In this document: positions 1 through 5,027 of the stretch, one piece after another
How positions within the stretch are numbered: position 1 is the first letter of the stretch
Layout of the letters: every line of letters begins with the position of its first letter
Source of the DNA: Pseudomonadota bacterium
Lineage (GTDB): Bacteria; Pseudomonadota; Alphaproteobacteria; Rhizobiales; Rhizobiaceae
DNA length: 6,682 nucleotides
Reading direction: 5' to 3'
NCBI GenBank assembly: GCA_023416545.1
Contig: JAEZHO010000410.1
Location: 1-6,682, forward strand
Translations under genes and position numbers: made by a program
Notes under the pieces: model-generated
Told to the model about the DNA's origin: nothing
Database searches by the model: none
What the model saw: the letters and a program-made list of their open reading frames with translations, nothing else

Positions 1-224
1 ACATAGAGCCCGCGGACCGGCTTCGGCCTTCCGCCGCCCTTGGCGAACAGCCAGCCGAGCGCGCTCTTCTTCTTCGCGGGCCTCGCATCCCGAAGGTCGC
101 CGAGCACACGGTCGAGCTTCGCGGCGACGTCCATCTGTGCATGGTCCGGCACCAGCTTGCCGGCCTCCGCCAGGGCCTTCAGCTCTTCTACAACGCTGTG
201 CGTGTAGTCCGGAATGGCTTCCAT
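1..224 (-). CDS. zapE: ZapE/AFG1-family ATPase, N-terminal fragment cut by the window edge
   Basis: Reading the minus strand from the ATG at 224-222 gives 74 codons that run off the left edge. The visible protein starts MEAIPDYTHSVVEEL, has an LVPDHAQ segment near residues 24-30, then KKKSALGWLFAK (about 51-62) and PVRGLY (69-74). In the AFG1/ZapE family the PVRGLY segment directly precedes the Walker A loop, so the P-loop should lie just outside the window. Family members are AAA-like ATPases: bacterial ZapE is a division-associated protein that binds the Z ring, and the mitochondrial relative Afg1/LACE1 takes part in quality control of respiratory-chain subunits. The gene follows the Omp19-like gene by 27 nt with no room for a separate promoter, so it is probably co-transcribed with it. 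A GGGGAG sequence lies about 14 nt before the ATG, a rather long spacing; an in-frame TGA (the upstream gene's stop) at 254-252 limits any upstream start. Family assignment is strong; the exact start is less certain. Confidence 0.85.
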   Translation of the reverse strand, partial: MEAIPDYTHSVVEELKALAEAGKLVPDHAQMDVAAKLDRVLGDLRDARPAKKKSALGWLFAKGGGRPKPVRGLY

Positions 225-251
225 GAAACGGCGCAGGGCTCCCCGGGCCGG

Positions 252-776
252 TCAGCGGCTCAGCGAGACCGGCTGGCCCGAATTGGTGGTGCCGTCGAAG
301 CGGTTTTCAGCCGACTTGTAGACGCGGCCGATCACATTGCCGGAGCGGTCCTTGAACTGCACCATCTTGCCCGACACTTCCCAGGATCCCATGGACGTGA
401 GTTCGCCGGTACATCCACGGGTGCCCCCGCGCGAACCGCTGCCGAGATTGGTGAGGGTCAGGAACATGTCGCAGGAGGCCCCGCCGGAGGCAACGCGCCA
501 GTTTCCGACCATCTGCTCCTTGGTGACGTCAAGCGCGGATGTCGGAGCGGCCGAGGCATTCGGATCGAGAGATGCGGTCTGCTGCTCCGGCGCCGTCGGG
601 AACTGGCCGGCGCCGCCGGGAGGCGGCAGCTGGTTCGACTGCACCGAGGGAACAGGCTGCGCCTGCAGGGGAGCGGGCTGTGACGGGAGATTGTCGTAGG
701 GGCTGTAGGAGGTACGCTGGCAACCCGCCAGCGATACGGCGACCACCAGGCCGGTTGCGACATATCTGAACTTCAT
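252..776 (-). CDS. Omp19-like outer-membrane lipoprotein, protease inhibitor Inh family
   Basis: This is a 174-residue predicted lipoprotein. The N-terminus has a short hydrophobic signal ending in the lipobox L16-A17-G18-C19, so C19 would be lipidated after signal peptidase II cleavage. Residues about 30-80 form a Pro/Gln/Ser-rich linker. The C-terminal domain (about 82-174) has the Inh/Omp19 pattern: VGNWRVASGGASC, then RGCTGELTSMGSWEV, then RFDGTTNSGQPVSLSR at the end. C102 and C122 fit the conserved disulfide of this beta-barrel fold. It resembles Brucella Omp19 in length and layout; Omp19 is an envelope lipoprotein reported to inhibit proteases. Two ATGs stand in tandem at 779 and 776. 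GGAG at 786-783 is 3 nt from the first and 6 nt from the second, so the second is preferred; the first would give 175 residues. It probably has its own promoter (829-856) and continues into zapE. The inhibitor role is inferred from the family. Confidence 0.88.
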   Translation of the reverse strand: MKFRYVATGLVVAVSLAGCQRTSYSPYDNLPSQPAPLQAQPVPSVQSNQLPPPGGAGQFPTAPEQQTASLDPNASAAPTSALDVTKEQMVGNWRVASGGASCDMFLTLTNLGSGSRGGTRGCTGELTSMGSWEVSGKMVQFKDRSGNVIGRVYKSAENRFDGTTNSGQPVSLSR

Positions 777-828
777 CATTCACTCCGATCTTTGCCTGCT
801 GCCGTTGCTATGGATGAAAGACGGCGGA

Positions 829-856
829 ATTATCGCGAAGAGATGTTTCGAATCAA
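829..856 (-). promoter_or_regulatory. Predicted sigma-70-type promoter for the Omp19-like gene and zapE
   Basis: On the minus strand, TTGATT (856-851) resembles the -35 consensus and GATAAT (834-829) matches five of six bases of TATAAT. The spacer is 16 nt. The predicted start of transcription near 822 would leave a leader of roughly 45 nt before the lipoprotein gene. No comparably good pair was found elsewhere in the 167-nt gap. The prediction is from sequence only. Confidence 0.55.
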
Positions 857-860
857 GACA

Positions 861-874
861 GGGCGGAACCGCCC
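861..874 (-). other. GC-rich inverted repeat just upstream of the Omp19-like promoter
   Basis: GGGCGG and CCGCCC (861-866 and 869-874) form a perfect inverted repeat around AA, giving a 5-bp stem with a tetraloop once the tight turn is opened. On the minus strand it is followed by TGTCTTGATTCG, which has scattered T residues but no proper T-tract. It could be a weak terminator at the end of the sdh transcript or a protein-binding site abutting the -35 hexamer. No stronger terminator was found between sdhB and the lipoprotein gene, so read-through is possible. The rest of the 780-946 gap shows only a weak TTGGC/GCCAA repeat at 891-907. Confidence 0.3.
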
Positions 875-946
875 GCCCCGAATGCCTCCATTGGCAAAAT
901 GGGCCAAGTCGACCGAACATCAAGCGATGGTCCGCCGCATTTCCCC

Positions 947-1726
947 CTAGAGCCGGCGCTCGACCATCATCTTCTTGATCTCTGCGATCGCCTTGGCGGG
1001 ATTAAGCCCCTTCGGACAGGTCTGCGCGCAGTTCATGATCGTGTGGCAGCGATAGAGGCGGAACGGGTCCTCGAGGTTGTCGAGCCGTTCGCCCTTCGCC
1101 TCGTCACGCGAGTCGATGAGCCACCGGTAGGCCTGCAGGAGGACGGCCGGACCGAGATAGCGGTCGCCGTTCCACCAGTAGCTCGGACAGGACGTCGAGC
1201 AGCAGGCGCAGAGAATGCACTCGTAGAGCCCGTCGAGCTTGAGACGGTCCTCGTGGCTCTGCTTCCACTCCTTGGCAGGCGGCGGCGAAACCGTCTTGAG
1301 CCACGGCTCGATGGAGCGGTGCTGGGCGTAGAAGTTAGTCAGGTCCGGCACGAGGTCCTTCACGACCGGCATGTGGGGCAGCGGATAGACCTTCACGGTA
1401 CCGCTTATGTCCTCCATGCCCTTGGTACAGGCGAGCGTGTTGGCGCCGTCGATGTTCATCGCGCAGGAGCCGCAGATGCCTTCACGGCAGGAGCGCCGCA
1501 GCGTCAGCGTCGGGTCGACGTTGTTCTTGATGTAGAGAAGACCATCGAGAACCATAGGCCCGCAATTGTCGACGTCCACATAGTAGGTGTCGATCCGCGG
1601 ATTCTGGCCGTCGTCCGGGTTCCAGCGATAGATCCGGTACTCGCGGAGGTTCGTGGCACCCTCCGGCTTCGGCCAGACCTTGCCTTCGGTCATCTGAGAG
1701 TTCTTGGGGAGGGCGAGTTCAACCAT
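947..1726 (-). CDS. sdhB: Succinate dehydrogenase iron-sulfur subunit SdhB
   Basis: The product has 259 residues, the usual size for alphaproteobacterial SdhB. It carries electrons from the SdhA flavin to ubiquinone through three Fe-S clusters at the cytoplasmic face of the inner membrane. The N-terminal ferredoxin domain has the [2Fe-2S] ligands C80, C85, C88 and C100 in SCREGICGSC and TLAC. The C-terminal domain has C170, C173 and C176 (CILCACCSTSCP) plus C237 for [4Fe-4S], and C180, C227 and C233 for [3Fe-4S]. W185 and H228 align with E. coli W164 and H207, which lie near the quinone site. C88 is a cysteine where E. coli has aspartate, as is common outside enterics. The gene is last in the sdh operon, 18 nt after sdhA, with AGAGGAA well placed before the ATG. 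All cluster ligands are present, so it should be functional. Confidence 0.98.
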   Translation of the reverse strand: MVELALPKNSQMTEGKVWPKPEGATNLREYRIYRWNPDDGQNPRIDTYYVDVDNCGPMVLDGLLYIKNNVDPTLTLRRSCREGICGSCAMNIDGANTLACTKGMEDISGTVKVYPLPHMPVVKDLVPDLTNFYAQHRSIEPWLKTVSPPPAKEWKQSHEDRLKLDGLYECILCACCSTSCPSYWWNGDRYLGPAVLLQAYRWLIDSRDEAKGERLDNLEDPFRLYRCHTIMNCAQTCPKGLNPAKAIAEIKKMMVERRL

Positions 1727-1744
1727 GTCCAGTTCCTCTCGGGA

Positions 1745-3598
1745 TCAGTAGACGCGGGCCTTGGGCTCGATCTTGGCGGGATCGATGCCGTCGGCAATGA
1801 GTTCGGTATGAACCGGGCGATAGTCCAGCTTCACGTCGCCGGCGTCGTTGACCCAGGCAAGCGTGTGCTTGCGCCAGTTCACGTCGTCGCGGCCGGCGAA
1901 CGGACCTTCCGTATAGTCCTCGCGGGCATGCGAGCCGCGGCTCTCCTTGCGGGCCTCGGCGCCGTAGACGGTCGTGATGGCGTTCGCCATCAGGTTCTCC
2001 AGTTCCAGCGTCTCGACGAGGTCCGAGTTCCAGATCATCGAGCGGTCGGTGACCTTGATGTCCTTAAGCTCGCTCCAGATCGCCGACATGCGGCGACAGC
2101 CCGATTCAAGCGATTCCTGGGTCCGGAAGACGGCGGCGTCCTCCTGCATGGTCCGCTGCATCTTGTCGCGAAGGACAGCAGTCGGCGTTCCGCCGTTGGC
2201 GTTCCGCAGCCGGTCGAACCGGTCCATGATCCGGTCGCATGCGGCCGTGTTGAGGGCCGGAACAGGCGCCGCCTTGTCGATGACCTCGCCCGCCCGGATG
2301 GCGGCCGCGCGTCCGAAGACGACAAGGTCGATCAGCGAGTTCGAACCGAGTCGGTTTGCGCCGTGTACCGAGGCGCATCCCGCTTCGCCGACAGCCATCA
2401 GGCCCGGAGCGATGCGACCCGGGTTTTCGCTGTCCGCGTTGAGCACTTCGCCCCAGAAGTTGGTCGGGATGCCGCCCATGTTGTAGTGGACCGTCGGCAG
2501 GACCGGGATCGGCTCGCGGGTCACGTCGACGCCGGCGAAAATCTTCGCGCTCTCGGAAATCCCCGGCAGGCGCTCGTGCAGAACGGCCGGATCGAGGTGG
2601 TCGAGATGGAGGAAGATGTGATCCTTGTTCTTGCCCACCCCGCGGCCCTCGCGGATTTCCAGCGTCATGCAGCGCGAAACAACGTCGCGTGACGCAAGAT
2701 CCTTGGCGGAGGGCGCATAGCGCTCCATGAAGCGCTCGCCTTCGGAGTTGACGAGGTACCCGCCCTCGCCGCGCGCGCCTTCGGTGATCAGGCAGCCCGA
2801 GCCGTAGATGCCGGTCGGGTGGAACTGGACGAACTCCATGTCCTGGAGCGGCAGTCCCGCACGGGCAATCATGCCGCCGCCGTCGCCGGTGCATGTATGC
2901 GCCGACGTGGCGGAGAAGTAGGCGCGCCCGTAACCGCCGGTCGCCAGCACCACCATCTTGGCGGCGAAGCGATGGATCGTGCCGTCATCGAGGTTCCAGG
3001 CGACGACGCCGGTGCAGCGACCGTCATCGGACATGATCAGGTCAAGCGCGAAATACTCGATGAAGAATTCGGCGTTGTTGCGTAGCGACTGGCCGTAGAG
3101 CGTGTGCAGGATCGCGTGGCCCGTACGGTCGGCGGCGGCACAGGTGCGCTGCACCGGCGGGCCCGCGCCGTAGTTCTGCATGTGGCCGCCGAACGGCCGC
3201 TGGTAGATCTTGCCTTCCTCGTTACGGGAGAAGGGCACGCCGTAATGCTCGAGTTCGTAGACCGCCTTCGGCGCTTCCATGGCCAGATACTGCATGGCGT
3301 CGACGTCGCCCAGCCAGTCGGAACCCTTCACGGTATCGTAAAGGTGCCACTGCCAGCAGTCCGGGGTCATGTTCTGCAGCGAGGCGGCGATGCCACCCTG
3401 TGCCGCGACCGTGTGGGACCGCGTCGGGAATACCTTGGTGATGCAGGCGGTCTTGAAACCCTGCTCCGCCATGCCGAGCGTGGCGCGGAGGCCCGCTCCG
3501 CCCGCACCCACGACGATCACGTCGTAGGAATGGTCCACATAGGTATAGGCCTTGCCGGTCTGGGATGTCCCCTGCGCGATGGGAGTAATCGATGCCAT
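1745..3598 (-). CDS. sdhA: Succinate dehydrogenase flavoprotein subunit SdhA
   Basis: The product has 617 residues from the chosen start (MASITPIAQG). It oxidises succinate to fumarate in the TCA cycle and passes electrons via covalently bound FAD to SdhB. The Rossmann dinucleotide motif GAGGAG is at 31-36. The FAD-linking histidine is H62 in TRSHTVAAQGG. The active-site set is visible: H260 in FHPTGIYGSG, T272-E273 in the ITEGARGEGG segment, R304 in ASRDVVSR, H372 in HYNMGG, and R416 in GANRLGSNSL. The C-terminal capping region is complete. An in-frame ATG at 3616 would add six residues and overlap sdhD by 11 nt, but it has no Shine-Dalgarno sequence. The ATG at 3598 has AGGA about 10 nt upstream, overlapping the sdhD stop region, and matches the N-termini I recall for rhizobial SdhA. 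It follows sdhD by 7 nt, so coupled translation is likely. Confidence 0.98.
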   Translation of the reverse strand: MASITPIAQGTSQTGKAYTYVDHSYDVIVVGAGGAGLRATLGMAEQGFKTACITKVFPTRSHTVAAQGGIAASLQNMTPDCWQWHLYDTVKGSDWLGDVDAMQYLAMEAPKAVYELEHYGVPFSRNEEGKIYQRPFGGHMQNYGAGPPVQRTCAAADRTGHAILHTLYGQSLRNNAEFFIEYFALDLIMSDDGRCTGVVAWNLDDGTIHRFAAKMVVLATGGYGRAYFSATSAHTCTGDGGGMIARAGLPLQDMEFVQFHPTGIYGSGCLITEGARGEGGYLVNSEGERFMERYAPSAKDLASRDVVSRCMTLEIREGRGVGKNKDHIFLHLDHLDPAVLHERLPGISESAKIFAGVDVTREPIPVLPTVHYNMGGIPTNFWGEVLNADSENPGRIAPGLMAVGEAGCASVHGANRLGSNSLIDLVVFGRAAAIRAGEVIDKAAPVPALNTAACDRIMDRFDRLRNANGGTPTAVLRDKMQRTMQEDAAVFRTQESLESGCRRMSAIWSELKDIKVTDRSMIWNSDLVETLELENLMANAITTVYGAEARKESRGSHAREDYTEGPFAGRDDVNWRKHTLAWVNDAGDVKLDYRPVHTELIADGIDPAKIEPKARVY

Positions 3599-3605
3599 GG
3601 CGGAT

Positions 3606-3986
3606 TTATCCTGCAAATGCGATTTTCAGGACGGCGATAAGACAGAGACCGCCGAGCAGAAGCGAGAAGGAAGCGTTGAGGATGAGAAGAGCGATCTTCA
3701 TCCCCTCGCTATGGACATAGTCCTGGATCACTTCTTCCATTCCAAGACGCATGTGAATGACCGTCGCCAGCACCGCGAGCGCATTGATCGCCGCGACGAA
3801 CGGATTGGCCAGCGCGCCGATCACCTCTTCATAGGGGCGGCCCACGTACATGATCAGGAAGACGATGTAGAAGATGACGAGCGGAACGAGCGCGACCGAT
3901 GTGGTGCGGACTTTCCAGAAATGATCGGTACCGCTCTTGGCAGAACCGAGGCCCCGGACTTTTCCGAGGGGCGTGCGCATATCCAT
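3606..3986 (-). CDS. sdhD: Succinate dehydrogenase membrane anchor subunit SdhD
   Basis: The product has 126 residues from the ATG at 3986 (MDMRTPLGKVRGLGSAKSG). Three transmembrane helices are visible at about 31-48, 62-85 and 96-124. With SdhC it anchors complex II in the inner membrane and forms the heme b and ubiquinone sites. H78 in TVIHMRLGM is the expected heme ligand, and D89-Y90 in VIQDYV align with the quinone-site DY of E. coli SdhD; the 12-residue His-to-Tyr spacing matches E. coli H71 and Y83. The short start is chosen because TGAGGAG at 4000-3994, which includes the sdhC stop, is an ideal ribosome-binding site. Longer in-frame reading to 4115 only overlaps sdhC and gives unrelated sequence. 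Gap to sdhC is 11 nt and to sdhA 7 nt. Confidence 0.95.
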   Translation of the reverse strand: MDMRTPLGKVRGLGSAKSGTDHFWKVRTTSVALVPLVIFYIVFLIMYVGRPYEEVIGALANPFVAAINALAVLATVIHMRLGMEEVIQDYVHSEGMKIALLILNASFSLLLGGLCLIAVLKIAFAG

Positions 3987-3997
3987 GATCTTACTCC

Positions 3998-4390
3998 TCA
4001 GCGAACCATGACCACGATGATCCAGACGAGGATCGTAAGGGCGATCGAACCGGCAAGGTTGGCCTTGGCGAGCTTGGTCGAGAACTCCTTCTCGAAACCG
4101 TAGCCGAGATCCCACATCAGGTGGCGCAGGCCGCCCAGGAGGTGATGAAGCAATGCCCAGGTAAAGCCGAAGAGGATGATCTGGCCGACCAGCGAACCAA
4201 ACAGCGCATTGGCCTGGTTGAAGCTTTCCTCGCCGGACGCGGCGGCGACCAGCCAGGCCACCACGAGGATCATGCCGAAATAGAGCGCCACACCGGTAAT
4301 GCGGTGCAGGATCGACATGGCCATGGTGGGAATGAATTTATAGACCTGCAGATGCGGCGACAGGGGCCGGTTTTTTGTCACGTTCGCCAT
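3998..4390 (-). CDS. sdhC: Succinate dehydrogenase cytochrome b556 subunit SdhC
   Basis: The product has 130 residues starting MANVTKNRPLSPHLQVYK. Three transmembrane helices are at about 29-51, 62-86 and 111-129. RPLSPHLQVYK and SILHRITGV are the family's N-terminal signature; S26 and R30 correspond to the E. coli quinone-site S27 and R31. The heme-ligand signature H-x3-G-L-R-H-x-x-W-D-x-G is complete, with H83 as the axial ligand. It is the first gene of the operon, so its leader is where sdh regulation should act (see the elements at 4421-4466). The ATG at 4390 has GAGG five nt upstream. An upstream ATG at 4462 in the same frame would add 24 residues unlike any SdhC N-terminus and would lie inside the leader repeats, so it is rejected. 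Confidence 0.96.
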   Translation of the reverse strand: MANVTKNRPLSPHLQVYKFIPTMAMSILHRITGVALYFGMILVVAWLVAAASGEESFNQANALFGSLVGQIILFGFTWALLHHLLGGLRHLMWDLGYGFEKEFSTKLAKANLAGSIALTILVWIIVVMVR

Positions 4391-4420
4391 CAGGACCTCG
4401 CGGCGTTGAAGCGGCTTGCG

Positions 4421-4466
4421 AGCATTGCACCCGCCAATGCACCATGCCGAGGAAATGTGCATTGCA
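4421..4466 (-). promoter_or_regulatory. Triplicated TGCAATGC-type element in the sdhC leader; possible alternative hairpins
   Basis: Three related elements lie 32-76 nt upstream of sdhC. On the minus strand they read A = TGCAATGCAC (4466-4457), B = GTGCATTG (4442-4435) and C = GTGCAATGC (4430-4422). A and B can form a perfect 8-bp stem (CAATGCAC with GTGCATTG) around a 14-nt loop. B and C can form a 6-bp stem (GCATTG with CAATGC) around a 7-nt loop. Both stems use B, so they exclude each other, as in an attenuator-like switch. Alternatively, as double-stranded DNA, the copies could be binding sites for a regulator. The repeats are directly visible; transcription through them and any regulatory role are inferred. 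I know of no named RNA family matching this. Confidence 0.4.
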
Positions 4467-4487
4467 TCACGGAGCGTGGTTTAATGC

Positions 4488-4516
4488 CCGATATGTCCTA
4501 CGACAAGCGAATTCAA
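4488..4516 (-). promoter_or_regulatory. Candidate sdhCDAB promoter (weak match)
   Basis: On the minus strand, TTGAAT (4516-4511) and TATCGG (4493-4488) are separated by 17 nt. The -35 is fair and the -10 poor (three of six consensus bases). Transcription starting near 4481 would give a leader of about 90 nt containing the three TGCAATGC-type elements. An alternative pair is TTGTCG (4506-4501) with TAAACC (4483-4478), also at 17 nt. An AT-rich stretch just upstream (4520-4540) could act as an UP element. A promoter must exist in this gap because sdhC is divergent from its upstream neighbour; which hexamers serve is uncertain. Confidence 0.3.
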
Positions 4517-4519
4517 ACG

Positions 4520-4536
4520 GATTTCAAATTTAAATC
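4520..4536. repeat. AT-rich near-palindrome between the divergent genes
   Basis: This 17-nt stretch, GATTTCAAATTTAAATC, equals its own reverse complement except for one mismatched pair (positions 6 and 12) and the central base. It stands out as an AT island in GC-rich DNA and sits directly upstream of the candidate sdhC promoter. It could be an operator for a dimeric regulator or simply an AT-rich promoter-upstream element. It does not match a motif I can name with confidence. Confidence 0.35.
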
Positions 4537-4540
4537 GATT

Positions 4541-4554
4541 GGGGTCGAAACCCC
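4541..4554. repeat. Small inverted repeat GGGGT-CGAA-ACCCC
   Basis: A perfect 5-bp stem flanks a 4-nt loop; on the minus strand the loop reads TTCG. Outside it, ATT (4538-4540) and AAT (4557-4559) could extend the stem by three pairs across a 2-nt bulge. Neither strand has a T-tract after it, so an intrinsic terminator is unlikely. It may be incidental or a protein-binding site. Confidence 0.25.
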
Positions 4555-4637
4555 TCAATTCCCGCTTCCCGCGCCCCGCAGATTAACCAGATCCTGCATT
4601 CGTCCCACAGCCCTCACGACTCCCTAGGACAACTGTG

Positions 4638-4652
4638 TTAACCTACCGTTAA
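4638..4652 (+). promoter_or_regulatory. Perfect CtrA-type box TTAA-N7-TTAA
   Basis: TTAA (4638-4641), seven bases (CCTACCG) and TTAA (4649-4652), followed by C, exactly match the consensus TTAA-N7-TTAA(C) of the alphaproteobacterial cell-cycle regulator CtrA. The two half-sites are 11 bp apart, one helical turn. The box ends 21 nt before the start of the small secreted-protein gene, and a further TTAACC half-site lies at 4583-4588. The site is so close to the start codon that CtrA bound here would probably cover the -10/+1 region and repress, unless transcription starts within or very near the gene. It is 248 nt from sdhC, so control of sdh is less likely. The match is seen in the sequence; CtrA binding is inferred. 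Confidence 0.6.
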
Positions 4653-4662
4653 CGCTAGAACC

Positions 4663-4668
4663 GGAGGG
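4663..4668 (+). promoter_or_regulatory. Shine-Dalgarno GGAGGG that selects the second of two tandem ATGs
   Basis: GGAGGG lies 2 nt before the ATG at 4671 and 5 nt before the ATG at 4674. The longer spacing is closer to optimal, so 4674 is the likelier start. The same ATGATG arrangement occurs at the Omp19-like gene (779/776). Confidence 0.55.
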
Positions 4669-4673
4669 TCATG

Positions 4674-5027
4674 ATGACCTCGAACCGCATGGCTTTGGCC
4701 GCTCTTGTTTCCTTTCTCGGCGCAGTTGCGGCCGGACCTTCCTTAGCCGGCGACGGATGGGGCGCTTCCTCGCGTGGGCTGGGCCATCATCGTCACTACG
4801 GAACCTCCCGGCCGCTCGGCTATACAAGCCCCGTCATGCGGGTACCGCGAACAGCTACGTTCAGCCGATCCGTCTGGGTGATGAACCCGGGAAATCTCAG
4901 GTCCCGGTCGCCGGTCTTGCTGCCCAAGGCCACCATCCTCCATGTCGGCAGCCCTTCCGCCCCGTACGGTTTCCCCGATCCCTGTTCCTACGAATCGGGT
5001 GTCTGCGTGATCCGGATGAACGACTAG
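4674..5027 (+). CDS. Small secreted basic protein of unknown function
   Basis: I do not recognise this 117-residue protein. It begins MTSNRMALAALVSFLGAVAAG, a clear Sec signal peptide with a probable signal peptidase I site after SLA (residue 25), so it should be periplasmic or exported. The mature part of about 92 residues is Gly/Ser/Pro/Arg-rich and basic (nine Arg and one Lys against four acidic residues), with an HHRH cluster near 38-41. Two cysteines, C104 and C111 in CSYESGVC, could form a disulfide near the C-terminus. I see no membrane helix, catalytic motif or known domain. The reading frame is supported by the signal peptide, the strong Shine-Dalgarno sequence and the gene's fit between its neighbours. 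It is divergent from sdhC, has a CtrA-type box 21 nt upstream, and shares its stop region with the converging methyltransferase gene. Function unknown; exported status likely. Confidence 0.75.
   Translation: MTSNRMALAALVSFLGAVAAGPSLAGDGWGASSRGLGHHRHYGTSRPLGYTSPVMRVPRTATFSRSVWVMNPGNLRSRSPVLLPKATILHVGSPSAPYGFPDPCSYESGVCVIRMND
5024..5027. other. Shared CTAG: overlapping stop codons of two converging genes
   Basis: CTAG at 5024-5027 is its own reverse complement. TAG at 5025-5027 ends the plus-strand secreted-protein gene and TAG at 5026-5024 ends the minus-strand methyltransferase gene, so the coding regions overlap by 4 nt. There is no intergenic space for a terminator; any termination must occur inside the opposing gene. 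Confidence 0.9.

Noticed and set aside
141..699. Plus-strand open frames antisense to the Omp19-like gene
   Set aside because: The minus-strand reading has a lipobox, the Inh domain and paired cysteines; the plus-strand readings have no motif.
891..907. TTGGC/GCCAA inverted repeat as terminator of the sdh operon
   Set aside because: The stem has only 5 bp, the loop is 7 nt, and no T-run follows on the minus strand.
899..2692. 597-codon open frame on the plus strand across sdhB and part of sdhA
   Set aside because: It is wholly antisense to two unmistakable conserved genes. Its translation is Arg/Val/Asp-rich and repetitive in the way expected of the reverse complement of GC-rich codons, with no domain motif.
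2106..2894. 262-codon minus-strand open frame inside sdhA
   Set aside because: It is a frame-shifted shadow of sdhA with Arg/Gly/His-rich translation and no independent start signal.
3104..4103. Plus-strand open frames antisense to sdhA and sdhD
   Set aside because: They lie opposite conserved complex II genes and show no protein-family features.
3987..4115. Extended sdhD start at the ATG at 4115
   Set aside because: The extension lies inside sdhC and reads as Arg-rich shadow sequence; the ATG at 3986 follows an ideal GAGGAG.
4391..4462. Extended sdhC start at the ATG at 4462
   Set aside because: The 24 added residues do not resemble any SdhC, and the ATG at 4390 has a proper Shine-Dalgarno sequence and the conserved N-terminus.
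4391..4670. Irr ICE box upstream of sdhC
   Set aside because: I looked for the TTTAGAA-type inverted repeat expected of Irr and did not find it; the AT-rich near-palindrome at 4520-4536 differs from it.
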